DNA of 64,000 bases from an uncultured Aquimarina sp. (GCF_947495315.1 NZ_CANLYD010000001.1:248001-312000), one strand, 5' to 3'. Shown: positions 42,777 to 53,041, numbered from the stretch's first letter. Numbers and translations are program-made. Notes: generated by a model from the sequence alone, not told the origin.

Positions 42777-43520
42777 TTATATGCTAATTGTACTTAATTC
42801 TGTAATACTAACTCCAGAATTAGTATCAGGTGCTAATTTGTATTGATACAATCCGGTTTCTCCAATAGCGATTAATAGATCTCCAGAAATAATTACATCA
42901 AATGCACTTTTATTAACAGATGTGACCAAGTTAGATGCTGTCGGATTAGATATATCAAATACCTTAATCTCATCATCACAAACAATTAAAAAATCACCGT
43001 ATAACCCTAATCCTCGGGGAAAAGTAAGGTTTCTGGAATTAATTAAAATAGGTTCAGTTATGGTAGTGATATCATATACCTGTAAGACATTGATATTATT
43101 ACCGCAAAATGTATCAGAGTGTAAGGTCACAAAAGCATGGGTATCATTAGCAATCACCGGATCACAGGCCGTAAAATGCTCTACTTGAGATAATTTTTCT
43201 GGGAATTCAGGATTTGTTAATCCATATATAAACATTCCATTTCTGGACCCGATATATAAATAGTCTTTATAGCTAAAAAGAGTTTCAATATTAAACCCAA
43301 TAGGTATCGTGTTTACTTGTACAGGATCCTTAATATCTGTGATATTAAATACAGTAAGATCAGTGTTGTCTACAGTATATAAATAATCTCCTTTTAATGT
43401 AAATGTTGCTAAAGATCCTCCAGTACCGTCAGCTACAGGAGATAATGAATCGCTTGAAGAGTCGGAGTCACAACTAAATATTATAAAAGAAGTGAGTATC
43501 ATATAGATATGTTTTTTCAT
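42777..43520 (-). CDS. LVIVD repeat lipoprotein
   Basis: 247 residues with lipobox IFSC (Cys near 16) followed by DSDSSSDS, an acidic outer-membrane-export type signal. The mature part consists of beta-propeller-like LVIVD repeats (LYTVDNTDLTVFNITDIKDP, LYIGSRNGMFIYGLTNPEFP, FLIVCDDEIKVFDISNPTA). Function is unknown; such proteins are often surface exposed. It lies 11 bp after a related lipoprotein gene. Confidence 0.85.
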   Translation of the reverse strand: MKKHIYMILTSFIIFSCDSDSSSDSLSPVADGTGGSLATFTLKGDYLYTVDNTDLTVFNITDIKDPVQVNTIPIGFNIETLFSYKDYLYIGSRNGMFIYGLTNPEFPEKLSQVEHFTACDPVIANDTHAFVTLHSDTFCGNNINVLQVYDITTITEPILINSRNLTFPRGLGLYGDFLIVCDDEIKVFDISNPTASNLVTSVNKSAFDVIISGDLLIAIGETGLYQYKLAPDTNSGVSITELSTISI

Positions 43521-43531
43521 GATGTTTTGTT

Positions 43532-44044
43532 TTAGTTAATTAGTGCCCACCCTACTACTACATTATTTTCAGGGATACTATATGGAAGAAACCCATCTGG
43601 TGAGCGTAATTCTGGAAATACATTAATCACTCTTTTTGTTAGGGTAATTCCGTTAGTGGTATCATATTCTACAGCAATTAGATCTGTTGCTTGGTTTATA
43701 TAGATCATATTATCACGGATGGCAAGATCTGTTGATCCAGGAGCTTCCAGAAATTTTATAGGAGTAGGGGACGTAGGGTCAGAATTATCATATATATGAA
43801 AACCTTTATGTACTTCATTGATAAAAAGTAGATTATCCTTGATATAGATTTTTCCAGAAGTACTAATGGATATAGGATCCTTTAGAGAAACTGAGTTTTC
43901 GAAATTGTTGCGATCTAGTAGTACAGGTTCATATCTAGAAAAGATAGGGTCATCATCGCTATTTTCGCAATCTGTCAGAAAAGGACAGCAACTCTGTAAA
44001 CACATTAGGAACAAACCTAATACTAGTAATTTTGTTTTCTTCAT
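43532..44044 (-). CDS. LVIVD-type lipoprotein, short
   Basis: 170 residues with a lipobox QSCC (Cys near 18) and an acidic stretch (ENSDDDP). One or two LVIVD-like motifs are visible (LFINEVHKGFHIYDNSDPTS, DLAIRDNMIYINQATDLIAV). The end SIPENNVVVGWALIN resembles that of full-length homologues, so it is short by family nature and not truncated. It is the upstream partner of 42777-43520. Confidence 0.75.
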   Translation of the reverse strand: MKKTKLLVLGLFLMCLQSCCPFLTDCENSDDDPIFSRYEPVLLDRNNFENSVSLKDPISISTSGKIYIKDNLLFINEVHKGFHIYDNSDPTSPTPIKFLEAPGSTDLAIRDNMIYINQATDLIAVEYDTTNGITLTKRVINVFPELRSPDGFLPYSIPENNVVVGWALIN

Positions 44045-44157
44045 CTTTTGACTGTTTGACTAAAAGATGAAATTATACAGAGATGGTTGCGTTAGGGATA
44101 GGATTATATATTTATTGACCTTAAGTTAAGTATTTATATACTGACCTCTAAAAGAAG

Positions 44158-44640
44158 TTATAACTTCTTTATTAATTCTCTTGGATTTCTAATGCCTAAC
44201 CTTATGTTTTCTGAAATGATTAAAGCTTTATCAATTCGAGTTTGAGAATTTTTAAACCCTAATACATAATAAATTAGGCTTCTTTTTTTACCTGCTGTAA
44301 AGGATTCGAAAATCTCCGAAGCTTCTGGATCACTTTGTAATACGGCTTCCAGTTCTTCGGGCATCTCTACACCATATTTAGAAGTGTCTTCAAACAATTG
44401 AACCTGAAAATAGTCACTTGGAAAAACTCCTAATTGTTTTTGATATTTCTTACTGAACATTACTGAGAATAGCTCTTTTCTTTTTTGTAAAGCTGCGTGA
44501 AATTGAACAGACTTATCCTGATATTGTACTTGAACAAGGACTCTCTTATGGTTTTGATTTATAAAAGATTCAGCAATTTCGGAAGGAATCAATATACTAT
44601 GTATAGATTGTAAGGAAGTTTCAAAAACAGGACTTTTCAT
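44158..44640 (-). CDS. YdeI/OmpD-associated-like protein
   Basis: 160 residues. The N-terminal half (FETSLQSIHSILIPSEI, VLVQVQYQDKSVQFHAAL) resembles DUF1905, and the C-terminal half carries the YdeI/OmpD-associated pattern (DPEASEIFESFTAGKKRSLI, SQTRIDKALIISENIRLG). Homologues are cytoplasmic and uncharacterised; some are named bacteriocin-protection proteins. It stands alone with 500 bp of gene-free sequence upstream. Confidence 0.72.
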   Translation of the reverse strand: MKSPVFETSLQSIHSILIPSEIAESFINQNHKRVLVQVQYQDKSVQFHAALQKRKELFSVMFSKKYQKQLGVFPSDYFQVQLFEDTSKYGVEMPEELEAVLQSDPEASEIFESFTAGKKRSLIYYVLGFKNSQTRIDKALIISENIRLGIRNPRELIKKL

Positions 44641-45141
44641 TTATTCATTTTGCTAGTTGTTTGGGCCCCGGAAAAGAGCCTTTGACAATAATCTCAATTA
44701 GAATTAAATCAATAATAATACTTATTTCATAAACTCAAAAATATAGAAATTTTTTAAGCCAAAATATTTCCTACTTAGAATAAGTTGTTTAATCATTTCG
44801 TCTATTGATTAGTCAAAACGTACAGAAATGACTTCTGGAGTGCTTTTTTTTTGAAAAAATTAAGAAAAAATTCTACAGGTATCCCGTAACTGTAAAAAGG
44901 GATAGTTATTATTCTGATTTTCAGAACTTGAGAATAATTAGATGAAAATATTTTCTAAACTCTAGTGTTTATGTAGGTTAACTAACAATTGGTAGTTTGA
45001 TGTTTTTCATTTGTCTTTAGTGTTGAAATATATTCACTGAAAATGTAAAATGATTGAACTTTGTTTAATGATATTGGATTTATGTAATAGATACTTCGGA
45101 TTTTGTTAATTTTAGTTAACACAAATTCAAAATTTATACAT
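44641..45141. other. Gene-free 501-bp region upstream of the M36 protease
   Basis: Very AT-rich. I find no coding remnant, RNA gene or known riboswitch. A weak hairpin lies at about 44909-44940 (ATTATTCT paired with AGAATAAT, with an inner TTCTGATTTTCAGAA palindrome). The long distance may hold regulatory sites for the M36 protease gene. Confidence 0.4.
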
Positions 45142-48100
45142 ATGAAAAAAATGTACTCGTTTGTCTTATTTACATTGTTAATAGGACAGACAATGTTTGC
45201 ACAAAACATCATGGATGGTATTGTTAAAAACCACCTCAACGAAACAACAGCTAAATCGGCTCTGACAAAAGAAGATATATCAGAGTGGAAAGTAACAAAT
45301 GTAGTTCCTTCATTAAATCCTAAGATACAACACGTGTATGTTCAACAGTATTTTCAAGGAATTCCAATACAGTATGCGACTTATAAACTTACTGTAAATA
45401 ATAAAGAGACAGTAACTTGGGAGATTGATCAATTCGTAAAAGATATAAAATCTAAAGTTACTTCTGCAAAAGCATCTCTCTCACCGGAGAGTGCAATTAT
45501 GAATGTAGCTAGAGCTCATAATTTACAATCTCCACAATTAGTTAGAGCTAAAAGCAAATCTGATGGAACATTAGTATATGAGAATTCTGGAATTACGTTA
45601 GAGCCTATAGAGGCTAAACAAGTATATATAAAGCAAGATGACAAGTTGGTATTAACTTGGCATGTAAGCTTGTACCAAAAAGATGGTCAACATTGGTGGA
45701 ATGTTAATATAGATGCAACTACAGGTAAACCTTTACTTACAGAAGATTGGGTAATTAGCTGTAATTTTGGTACTCCAGATCATGAGAATCACAATCACGG
45801 AGAGTCTATATTATTTGATAAAGATATTCCTACAGTTCCCACTAAGGCAGAAGCAACGGCTACACTTGCTCCCGATTCTTATAATGTTTACGCAATGCCA
45901 ATAGAAAGTCCAAGTCATGGGAGTCGCTCGATAGTAACTGATCCAGCGAACACTACAGCTTCTCCATTTGGATGGCACGATACCAATGGTAGTCCGGGAG
46001 CTGAGTTTACAATTACTAGAGGTAATAACGTTTGGGCCCAGGAGGATAGAAACGGAAATAATGGTACAGGTTTTTCTCCTAATGGAGGAGCAAGCCTTGA
46101 TTTTAATTTCCCGATCGACCTTAGTCAAGGACCAACTACTTATGATGATGCAGCTATAACAAATCTGTTCTATTGGAATAATATTATGCACGATGTATTC
46201 TATCAATATGGTTTTGATGAAGCAAGTGGAAACTTCCAAGAAAATAACTATGGAAATGGTGGTGCAGGAAGTGATTCTGTAAATGCAGATGCACAAGATG
46301 GAAGTGGAAGTAATAATGCAAACTTCTCGACTCCAGGTGATGGAGGAAACCCTAGAATGCAGATGTTCCTTTGGACGAGTCCAAATCCTGACAGAGACGG
46401 AGATTTAGATAATGGAATTATTGCTCACGAATATGGTCATGGTATTTCTATTAGATTAGTAGGAGGGCCTTCTTCTAATAATTTAGGTGGTTCTGAACAA
46501 ATGGGTGAAGGATGGTCTGATTGGTTTGGATTAATGCTTACTATGAAAGCTGGTGATACTGGTACAGACGCAAGAGGAATCGGTACATATGCATTGAACC
46601 AGCCAACTAGCGGAAATGGAATTCGTCCTACGCCATATTCTATAGATAGATCTGTAAATAATACGGACTATGCAGATATAGGAGGATTAGCAAGACCACA
46701 CGGAGTTGGATATGCATTCGCTACTATTTTATGGGATATGACTTGGGGATTAATTGATGCCGAAGGATTTGATCCGGACTTCTACAATGGAACAGGTGGA
46801 AACAATATCGCCATGGCTTTAGTAATAGAAGGATTGAAAAATACAGCAAACAACCCAGGATTCGTATCTGGTAGAGATGGTATCTTACAAGCAGATCAAG
46901 ACTTATATGGTGGTCAGTATAACTGTATTATTTGGAAAGCGTTTGCTGAACGAGGTGTAGGTCAAGATGCTAATGAAAATAATAATGGAGGTACCAATGG
47001 ACAAACAGATCAAACTGTATCTTTTGTAAACCCTTGTGATGGTGGTGGACCTGGTCCTGGTGGAGATGAGTGTACTGGTGACATAGCTTCATTCCCATAT
47101 AGCGAAAGCTTTGAAGGAAATATCGGTGATTGGTCTCAAGCTTCTGGAGATGATTTAGATTGGACTGTAGACTCTAATGGGACTCCTTCTAACGGAACAG
47201 GGCCTAGTGGTGCTGTTGATGGTACTTCGTACATTTATGTAGAAGCTTCTGGAAACGGAAATGGATTCCCTAACAAAAGAGCGATTTTAAACTCACCTTG
47301 TTTAGATTTCAGTGGATTAACCTCTCCAACATTAAGTTTCCAATACCATATGGTAGGTAGTGCAATAGGTACTTTTGATGTGGAAGCAAGAACAGATAAT
47401 ACAGGAGATTGGACAAGCGTATTTAGCAGATCTGGAGCACAAGGAACTGACTGGAATACTGCTAGTATTGATCTTTCTGCATATGCAGGAAATGCAAGTG
47501 TACAATTACGTCTTAATACAGTTACAGGAACTAGCTGGCAAGGTGACGTTACAATCGATGCTTTAAGTATCACTAATGGTACGACTGATCCAGGACCTAC
47601 TTGTGAGTCAATTAATTTCAATAACTCTAGTATAACTCCGTTTGCTAATCAAGATGCAGCAGGTAATTTCTCAGTTGTAAATGGTGGAGCTGGATTATCA
47701 TTGTCTAACAATACTTGGAAATATATTCCACTTAGTTATACTGTAACATCAAATACAGTTATAGAATTTGATTTCAGTAGTACGGCTCAAGGAGAAATTC
47801 ATGGAGTTGCTTTTGAAAATGATAACACATTAACTTCTACAAGGGTTTTCAAAGTTCACGGTACTCAGAATTATGGAGTAACGAACTTCGATAACTATTC
47901 TAGTGGAACAACAACATATGTAATTCCAGTAGGTAATTTCTATACAGGCAGTATGGATCGATTAGTATTTATCAATGATAACGATGCCGGATCTGGAAAT
48001 ACGTCAATTTTCTCTAATGTTAAGATTTACGAAGGATCTTGTGATGGATCAGCTGCCGTAGTAGCGGATTTCGGACCTACAACGCCTATCCTAGGTAATG

Positions 48101-48345
48101 AGGATGAAGAAGGTATCTCTAGTTTCACAATTGCACCAAACCCATTAAAAAGTGGTGGTTTATTGCAAATTTCGATGAAAGACTCTAAGAATTCTGATAC
48201 TATTTATTCTATTATGAATATGGTAGGACAGATTGTTGGACAAGGAACCATAAGTGGAAGTAAAACTATCAATGTAGGTAATCTTGAAGTTGGTATGTAT
48301 TTACTAAAAGTTCAAGGAGAGACGAAACGATTTATAATCAAATAA
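45142..48345 (+). CDS. Secreted M36 (fungalysin-type) metallopeptidase with T9SS sorting region
   Basis: 1067 residues from the ATG at 45142; the frame is open to 45103 without a better start. A signal peptide (1-20) and a fungalysin/thermolysin-type propeptide (about 40-215) precede the peptidase. The zinc site is IIAHEYGHGISIR (HEYGH at 429-433), with the third ligand Glu456 in MGEGWSDWF. A MAM-like adhesion domain follows (about 655-815), then a lectin-like region, then the T9SS domain (FTIAPNPLKSGGLLQISM). It should be exported through T9SS and degrade extracellular protein. A strong terminator ends the single-gene unit. Confidence 0.92.
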   Translation: MKKMYSFVLFTLLIGQTMFAQNIMDGIVKNHLNETTAKSALTKEDISEWKVTNVVPSLNPKIQHVYVQQYFQGIPIQYATYKLTVNNKETVTWEIDQFVKDIKSKVTSAKASLSPESAIMNVARAHNLQSPQLVRAKSKSDGTLVYENSGITLEPIEAKQVYIKQDDKLVLTWHVSLYQKDGQHWWNVNIDATTGKPLLTEDWVISCNFGTPDHENHNHGESILFDKDIPTVPTKAEATATLAPDSYNVYAMPIESPSHGSRSIVTDPANTTASPFGWHDTNGSPGAEFTITRGNNVWAQEDRNGNNGTGFSPNGGASLDFNFPIDLSQGPTTYDDAAITNLFYWNNIMHDVFYQYGFDEASGNFQENNYGNGGAGSDSVNADAQDGSGSNNANFSTPGDGGNPRMQMFLWTSPNPDRDGDLDNGIIAHEYGHGISIRLVGGPSSNNLGGSEQMGEGWSDWFGLMLTMKAGDTGTDARGIGTYALNQPTSGNGIRPTPYSIDRSVNNTDYADIGGLARPHGVGYAFATILWDMTWGLIDAEGFDPDFYNGTGGNNIAMALVIEGLKNTANNPGFVSGRDGILQADQDLYGGQYNCIIWKAFAERGVGQDANENNNGGTNGQTDQTVSFVNPCDGGGPGPGGDECTGDIASFPYSESFEGNIGDWSQASGDDLDWTVDSNGTPSNGTGPSGAVDGTSYIYVEASGNGNGFPNKRAILNSPCLDFSGLTSPTLSFQYHMVGSAIGTFDVEARTDNTGDWTSVFSRSGAQGTDWNTASIDLSAYAGNASVQLRLNTVTGTSWQGDVTIDALSITNGTTDPGPTCESINFNNSSITPFANQDAAGNFSVVNGGAGLSLSNNTWKYIPLSYTVTSNTVIEFDFSSTAQGEIHGVAFENDNTLTSTRVFKVHGTQNYGVTNFDNYSSGTTTYVIPVGNFYTGSMDRLVFINDNDAGSGNTSIFSNVKIYEGSCDGSAAVVADFGPTTPILGNEDEEGISSFTIAPNPLKSGGLLQISMKDSKNSDTIYSIMNMVGQIVGQGTISGSKTINVGNLEVGMYLLKVQGETKRFIIK

Positions 48346-48372
48346 ATAAGATTATATACAAAGTTTTTTATC

Positions 48373-48408
48373 AAGGAGGTTATCTGTTAAGGATAACCTC
48401 CTTTATTT
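48373..48408 (+). terminator. Terminator of the M36 protease gene
   Basis: A 12-bp perfect stem (AAGGAGGTTATC with GATAACCTCCTT), 7-nt loop and T-rich tail, 28 bases after the stop. Confidence 0.9.
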
Positions 48409-48478
48409 TATGATTATTAAGTTTTTACAGAAGAAGCTATTATATAAAAAACAAGTTTATTTCGAAGGTGATACTTTT

Positions 48479-48934
48479 CTATTCAAAATGTATTTTCATT
48501 CCTTCATGAGAATCTATAAAGCCTAATTCTTTATAAAATTTAATTGCTTCGGGTCTTCTTTTATCAGTGGTTAATTGAAGTAAATGAGCATTTCGTTCTT
48601 TCGCCCGATTAATTGCCCAGGTGAACATTGTTTTTCCGATTCCAAGTCCTCTTTTATCTTTTCTAACTCTTACGGCTTCAATTTGAGCTCTTATTTTACC
48701 TTGATATGTTAGATATTGTATAAATGTTAGTTGCAATGTTCCTATGATTTCAAAACTTTCATTTTCTACAACTATCAATTCTTGGCTTTTATCCGAATCA
48801 ATATTCTCAAAAGCTTTTAGATATTCCTTAGGTAAAGGAATTTGGAAGTTCTCTCTTGTTTTTCCAAGTTCATCGTCAGCAATCATTTGTACAATTGATA
48901 TTAGATCTTTTTTTATTGCTTTTCTAAACTTCAT
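48479..48934 (-). CDS. GNAT family N-acetyltransferase
   Basis: 151 residues with the GNAT fold: FRKAIKKDLISIVQMI at the start, the beta strand EIIGTLQLTFIQYL, acetyl-CoA binding VRVRKDKRGLGIGKTMF (R/Q-x-x-G-x-G/A motif) and the end KFYKELGFIDSHEGMKI. It transfers an acetyl group from acetyl-CoA to an amine, substrate unknown. It lies 40 bp downstream of the membrane protein gene on the same strand. Confidence 0.88.
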   Translation of the reverse strand: MKFRKAIKKDLISIVQMIADDELGKTRENFQIPLPKEYLKAFENIDSDKSQELIVVENESFEIIGTLQLTFIQYLTYQGKIRAQIEAVRVRKDKRGLGIGKTMFTWAINRAKERNAHLLQLTTDKRRPEAIKFYKELGFIDSHEGMKIHFE

Positions 48935-48974
48935 ATAATATTTTTTTCATCATTAATAGGTAGTTGTCTATACA

Positions 48975-49862
48975 TTACTCGTTAAGAAAATTATCTAATT
49001 CGGTAGCCTTCTTTATTTTATTGGTACTATATTTTTTAAGTAAAAGAATAACTAATAAAGGAGTTAATCCATGTGGAATTCGATATAAAACTTCATACAA
49101 ATTCTGATGAATAGATTGTAAAGCAAAATCCCAATAGAAATTAGCAACTATTCTTGCCATAGCCGTTAATAATCCCCATACCACAGCATACCATAATGCA
49201 TATACCTGAACTTTCGGAATAAAAATCAGAATAGCAAGTATAAAGTCTAAAATACCAGCTATATATAAAAAAAATATAGCAGTTGTTTCAGAAAATCCAA
49301 AGATTTGTATGGTCATATCTATGAATTTTCCCGGAACAGGATAAAACCCAAAAGCATATAATCCGTGAGAGAAGAAAGTGAAGGCTATTAGAACCTTAAA
49401 AATGAAAGCTAAACTTTTATAATGTAACTCTTTAGAATAACTATACAACAATACAAAGGGCAATCCGAATTGAATGCTGTGTTCAAAAAATTGAGCAGTA
49501 TGATAAAATTTTTCTTTTGTAAGTAATATAGTTAATATTACTAAACTGCAACCTCCTAAAAATATTGGAATTCGAAACCATCTAACTGTAGTTTTTTTTA
49601 TAGCCAAGGCAGAAATAGCCGCAATAAGATATAAGAATCCATTGATTTTAATACCATTTTGTATCATTTGATCTGTACGATCACTCGTGGCATATTCTTG
49701 CCACGAAGTATTAAAAACTCCTTCAATTATAGGTTTCAATAAAGATTCATCCCAAAAGAAAGATCTATATGGAGCATCCCAAAAGAGATGCTGCCAAGCT
49801 CTACCAATGAAAATTAAAAATACTGATATTTTAAAAATAAGTTGAGTTTGATCTTTTGCCAT
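48975..49862 (-). CDS. Polytopic membrane protein of unknown function
   Basis: 295 residues with about eight hydrophobic helices. Motifs include a starting RAWQHLFWDAPYRSFFWDE segment, RWFRIPIFLGG, AQFFEHSIQFGLPFVLLY and HGLYAFGFYPVPGKFIDM; these are distinctive, with His and Trp residues near helix ends. Something like the DoxX group is possible, but I do not recognise the family. It may be cotranscribed with the GNAT gene. Confidence 0.7.
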   Translation of the reverse strand: MAKDQTQLIFKISVFLIFIGRAWQHLFWDAPYRSFFWDESLLKPIIEGVFNTSWQEYATSDRTDQMIQNGIKINGFLYLIAAISALAIKKTTVRWFRIPIFLGGCSLVILTILLTKEKFYHTAQFFEHSIQFGLPFVLLYSYSKELHYKSLAFIFKVLIAFTFFSHGLYAFGFYPVPGKFIDMTIQIFGFSETTAIFFLYIAGILDFILAILIFIPKVQVYALWYAVVWGLLTAMARIVANFYWDFALQSIHQNLYEVLYRIPHGLTPLLVILLLKKYSTNKIKKATELDNFLNE

Positions 49863-50045
49863 AAATACAAAGTAAAAAGGAATATTGTTAACTGATTACA
49901 AATTCAATATTATTTTATCTATAACATATGTTGATAAACATTAATTCTTAATTAAGAATGAGTTAGGAGTTAATTTTTATTCATTTAATGAACTAGTTTT
50001 ATCAATTATAAACTAACTTTATAAAACCAACTTAATTATATTTTC

Positions 50046-52328
50046 ATGAAAAGAATACTTACCCTTCTTGTAATTCTTATAGGGTTGCAAGTCACAGCCT
50101 CTAATGACAAGTATCGACTAACCTTACGAGGAAATCCAGCAACTTCCATAGTAATAGGATGGAATCAAATATCTGGGAGTAATCCCACTGTTTATTACGG
50201 AACAACTGATTATGGAACTAATTACAGTAGTTACCCTAATTCTAAGTCCACAGACAGAACGGTTTCCTATAAAAGTATGAATAACACCTTTGCCAGGCTA
50301 ACTGGATTACAACCTAATACGGCTTATTATTTTGTAGTAAGAGATAGTCAAGGTACCAGTGAACGGTTCTGGTTTAAAACGGCACCTGCTGATAAAAGTA
50401 GGCTATCTTTTATAGCAGGAGGTGATTCCAGAAATAATAGAACACCAAGACAGAATGCTAATCGCTTGGTGGCTAAATTAAAACCGCATGCAGTTTTATT
50501 TGGTGGAGATATGACCGATAGTGATTCCAGTAGTCAATGGCAAACTTGGTTTAACGATTGGCAGTTAACCATAGCTTCAGATGGTAGAATGTTTCCAATT
50601 ATCGCAGCACGTGGAAATCATGAAGATAGTAATAATAGTATATATAATCTTTTTGATGTACCATCATCCAGTATATATTATGCTATCACTTTTGGAGACA
50701 ATCTGGTAAGAACCTATACATTAAACACAGAGATTTCTGTTTCAGGTAATCAAACTACCTGGTTACAAAATGATTTGAATTCAAATGCCAACGTGGTATG
50801 GAAAATGGCGCAATACCATAAACCTATGCGTCCACACGTATCCTATAAATCCGAGGGGAATAGCCAATATAGTAACTGGGCTCAATTATTTTATAATAAA
50901 GAAGTAAAGCTGGTAATCGAATGCGATGCACATACCGTAAAAACCACCTGGCCGGTAAGACCTTCTACAGGATCAGGAAGTGATGAAGGTTTTGTAAGAG
51001 ATGATCAAAACGGAACTATATATGCCGGAGAAGGATGTTGGGGAGCACCTTTAAGATCTAATGATGATAATAAAAACTGGACGCGAAACTCTGCAAGGTT
51101 TAATCAATTTAAATGGATTTTTATTGACGAGGATAAAATCGAAACAAGAACCATTAAAGTAGATAATGTTTCACAGGTAAGTTCGGTCTCTAATAACAAT
51201 GTATTTCAGATTCCTTCTAACCTAGATATATGGAACCCTTCTAATGGAAGTGTGGTAACTATCAATAAAGGAACAATTGTTGATCCAGATCCAGATAACG
51301 GTAGTATTGAAGTGTCAATTACGAGTGGCAATGATGATGTAGAAGAACGGCAGAATGGTGATGTATATACTAATAGTAGTGATCTGGAACTGGTATATGA
51401 TGGTCATAGCGATGCAGGAAACCAAACTATAGGATTACGATTTAGATCTTTAGCTTTGCCAAAAGATGTAACAATTACCAGTGCGTATTTACAATTTACA
51501 GCAGATGAAAGTAATAGTGCCAATGCAGAATTAGAGATAGCTTTACATAATAGTAGCAATTCTCCTGCCTTTACAACAGCATCGAATAATGTATCAAATA
51601 GATCCGTGTTTTCTAATAAAGTAAGTTGGAATCCTTCTTCCTGGTCTAGCGGACAAAATGGCTCAGCACAACGCTCACCTGATCTAAAAGATATAGTTCA
51701 GCAGTTAGTTAATAAAAGTTCGTGGGAGTCGGGTAATAATGCTAGTTTTATCATACGAGGGAAAGGAGTAAGCTTAACTAATACATCTGCAAAAAGAGTA
51801 GCGGATTCTTACGAAGGAGGTGCAGGCAAAGCGGCAAGGCTTATTATTAATTATACTACAGATGATACTACTCCTGTTGATATTTGTGCAGGGGTTGCTC
51901 CTTGGCAAAGTGGTATCAGTTATGCTACAGGAGATAAAGTAACGTATCTAGGTTACTTATACGAACGTACATCATCAGGGTGGTCAAACTTGGGAGCTTG
52001 TGGAACATTACGTAGTAATACAGATGTATCCAAAATACAATCACCACCGTTAAAAGAGTTACACAACGGTTTGTTTTTTGTTATATCCCCTAATCCTTTT
52101 ACGGATCAGATTAGTATCACAACCTCTTTATTCAAAGCTAATAAAAAATATACTGTTAGTGTCTATACGCTTACAGGAAAAGTAGTTCATAAAGAAGATG
52201 TTTCTTCTAAATTGAAGAATATGACTATTACGGTTACTCCGAAGATTAGTCAAACCGGAATTTATCTGCTTTCTATTAAAGACGAAAATGGAAAGACCAT
52301 ACAAACCAAAAGATTGGTAAAACAATAA
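50046..52328 (+). CDS. Secreted metallophosphoesterase (purple acid phosphatase-like) with carbohydrate-binding module and T9SS region
   Basis: 760 residues. A signal peptide (1-18), a fibronectin-III-like domain (20-115) and a calcineurin-like phosphoesterase domain (about 118-370: FIAGGDSRNN, LFGGDMTDSD, AARGNHEDSN, AQYHKPM, ECDAHTVKTTW) come first. Two usual purple-acid-phosphatase ligands differ: the GDxxY Tyr is Asp and the first His of GHxH is Asp. A beta-sandwich domain (425-610), a CBM5/12-like module (CAGVAPWQSGISYATGDKV, then YERTSSGWSNLGACG) and a T9SS region (FFVISPNPFTDQISI) follow. It is probably exported and binds a polysaccharide; phosphatase activity is uncertain. Confidence 0.85.
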   Translation: MKRILTLLVILIGLQVTASNDKYRLTLRGNPATSIVIGWNQISGSNPTVYYGTTDYGTNYSSYPNSKSTDRTVSYKSMNNTFARLTGLQPNTAYYFVVRDSQGTSERFWFKTAPADKSRLSFIAGGDSRNNRTPRQNANRLVAKLKPHAVLFGGDMTDSDSSSQWQTWFNDWQLTIASDGRMFPIIAARGNHEDSNNSIYNLFDVPSSSIYYAITFGDNLVRTYTLNTEISVSGNQTTWLQNDLNSNANVVWKMAQYHKPMRPHVSYKSEGNSQYSNWAQLFYNKEVKLVIECDAHTVKTTWPVRPSTGSGSDEGFVRDDQNGTIYAGEGCWGAPLRSNDDNKNWTRNSARFNQFKWIFIDEDKIETRTIKVDNVSQVSSVSNNNVFQIPSNLDIWNPSNGSVVTINKGTIVDPDPDNGSIEVSITSGNDDVEERQNGDVYTNSSDLELVYDGHSDAGNQTIGLRFRSLALPKDVTITSAYLQFTADESNSANAELEIALHNSSNSPAFTTASNNVSNRSVFSNKVSWNPSSWSSGQNGSAQRSPDLKDIVQQLVNKSSWESGNNASFIIRGKGVSLTNTSAKRVADSYEGGAGKAARLIINYTTDDTTPVDICAGVAPWQSGISYATGDKVTYLGYLYERTSSGWSNLGACGTLRSNTDVSKIQSPPLKELHNGLFFVISPNPFTDQISITTSLFKANKKYTVSVYTLTGKVVHKEDVSSKLKNMTITVTPKISQTGIYLLSIKDENGKTIQTKRLVKQ

Positions 52329-52521
52329 GAAATTGCTTAATTATTTTGGATAAAGAGTTTCAAAAGCGTTTGCAAGATATAAATTAACGGTTTTTACTTT
52401 TATATAGTAAAGAATTTCTTTTGAAGAGAATTGTTATATAACATTTTGATAATCATTAGATAAACAATTTTCCAATATTAATTCGGAAATTTAAGTTCTA
52501 ACTCTTAAAACCATAGTTATT

Positions 52522-52920
52522 ATGAAACTAATGAAGAAAATCATACTATTATTCATACTCTGTTTCTCATTTTCTTGCGAAACGGAAATTGATAGTATAG
52601 AAGATAAGACATCAACAATTCAAGAGAAAAGTCAAGTAAGGTTCGATGTTGTGATCAAGTTAGTAGATGAATGGACCGGTCAGGAAATTCCGGCAAGTAC
52701 ATTACCGGGATATGGAGCTACAAATCTACAAACTGGAGCGATTTATTTTGATTCTCGATATGAAGTCGGACTTTTCGAAAGTCTTCCGGTGGGAACATAT
52801 AGATTTGATGCACGTGATGGTTACTTTGATGGGGCATCTTCTGTCATTGTTGATGTAAGTTCAGAAAATGAAACTCCGGAAGGTTGGATCGAAGTGACTT
52901 TACGATATTGGTCAGAATAA
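52522..52920 (+). CDS. Small lipoprotein with a carboxypeptidase-regulatory-like beta sandwich
   Basis: 132 residues with lipobox SFSC (Cys near 19). The mature part (FDVVIKLVDEWTGQEIPAST, GLFESLPVGTYRFDARDGYF) resembles a short prealbumin-like or carboxypeptidase-regulatory-type domain. Function is unknown. It lies 193 bp after the metallophosphoesterase gene and ends at a terminator; it may share its transcript, but the spacing does not prove it. Confidence 0.75.
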   Translation: MKLMKKIILLFILCFSFSCETEIDSIEDKTSTIQEKSQVRFDVVIKLVDEWTGQEIPASTLPGYGATNLQTGAIYFDSRYEVGLFESLPVGTYRFDARDGYFDGASSVIVDVSSENETPEGWIEVTLRYWSE

Positions 52921-52956
52921 TAAGACCAGAAGATTTTATATACTTTTCATAATGAT

Positions 52957-52993
52957 AAAAGGGAAGCGTGAGTCCTGTATAGCTTCCCTTTTT
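52957..52993 (+). terminator. Terminator after the small lipoprotein gene
   Basis: An 11-bp stem (AAAAGGGAAGC with GCTTCCCTTTT) and a T tract. Confidence 0.82.
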
Positions 52994-53041
52994 GACATGT
53001 ATTAATATAATGATGGTAAAATATTCAGTTTTTCGGTTGTC

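Noticed and set aside
44641..45141. Considered as a riboswitch or structured RNA upstream of the M36 gene
   Set aside because: Only weak AT hairpins are visible and no known riboswitch core was found.
45811..46296. Long open frame on the minus strand inside the M36 protease gene
   Set aside because: It is antisense to a well-supported coding region, rich in Cys, Ile and Ser as expected for a mirror of AT-rich coding DNA, and has no family features.
47235..47621. Second antisense open frame within the M36 protease gene
   Set aside because: Same reasoning: complete overlap with the MAM-like domain and no independent signal.
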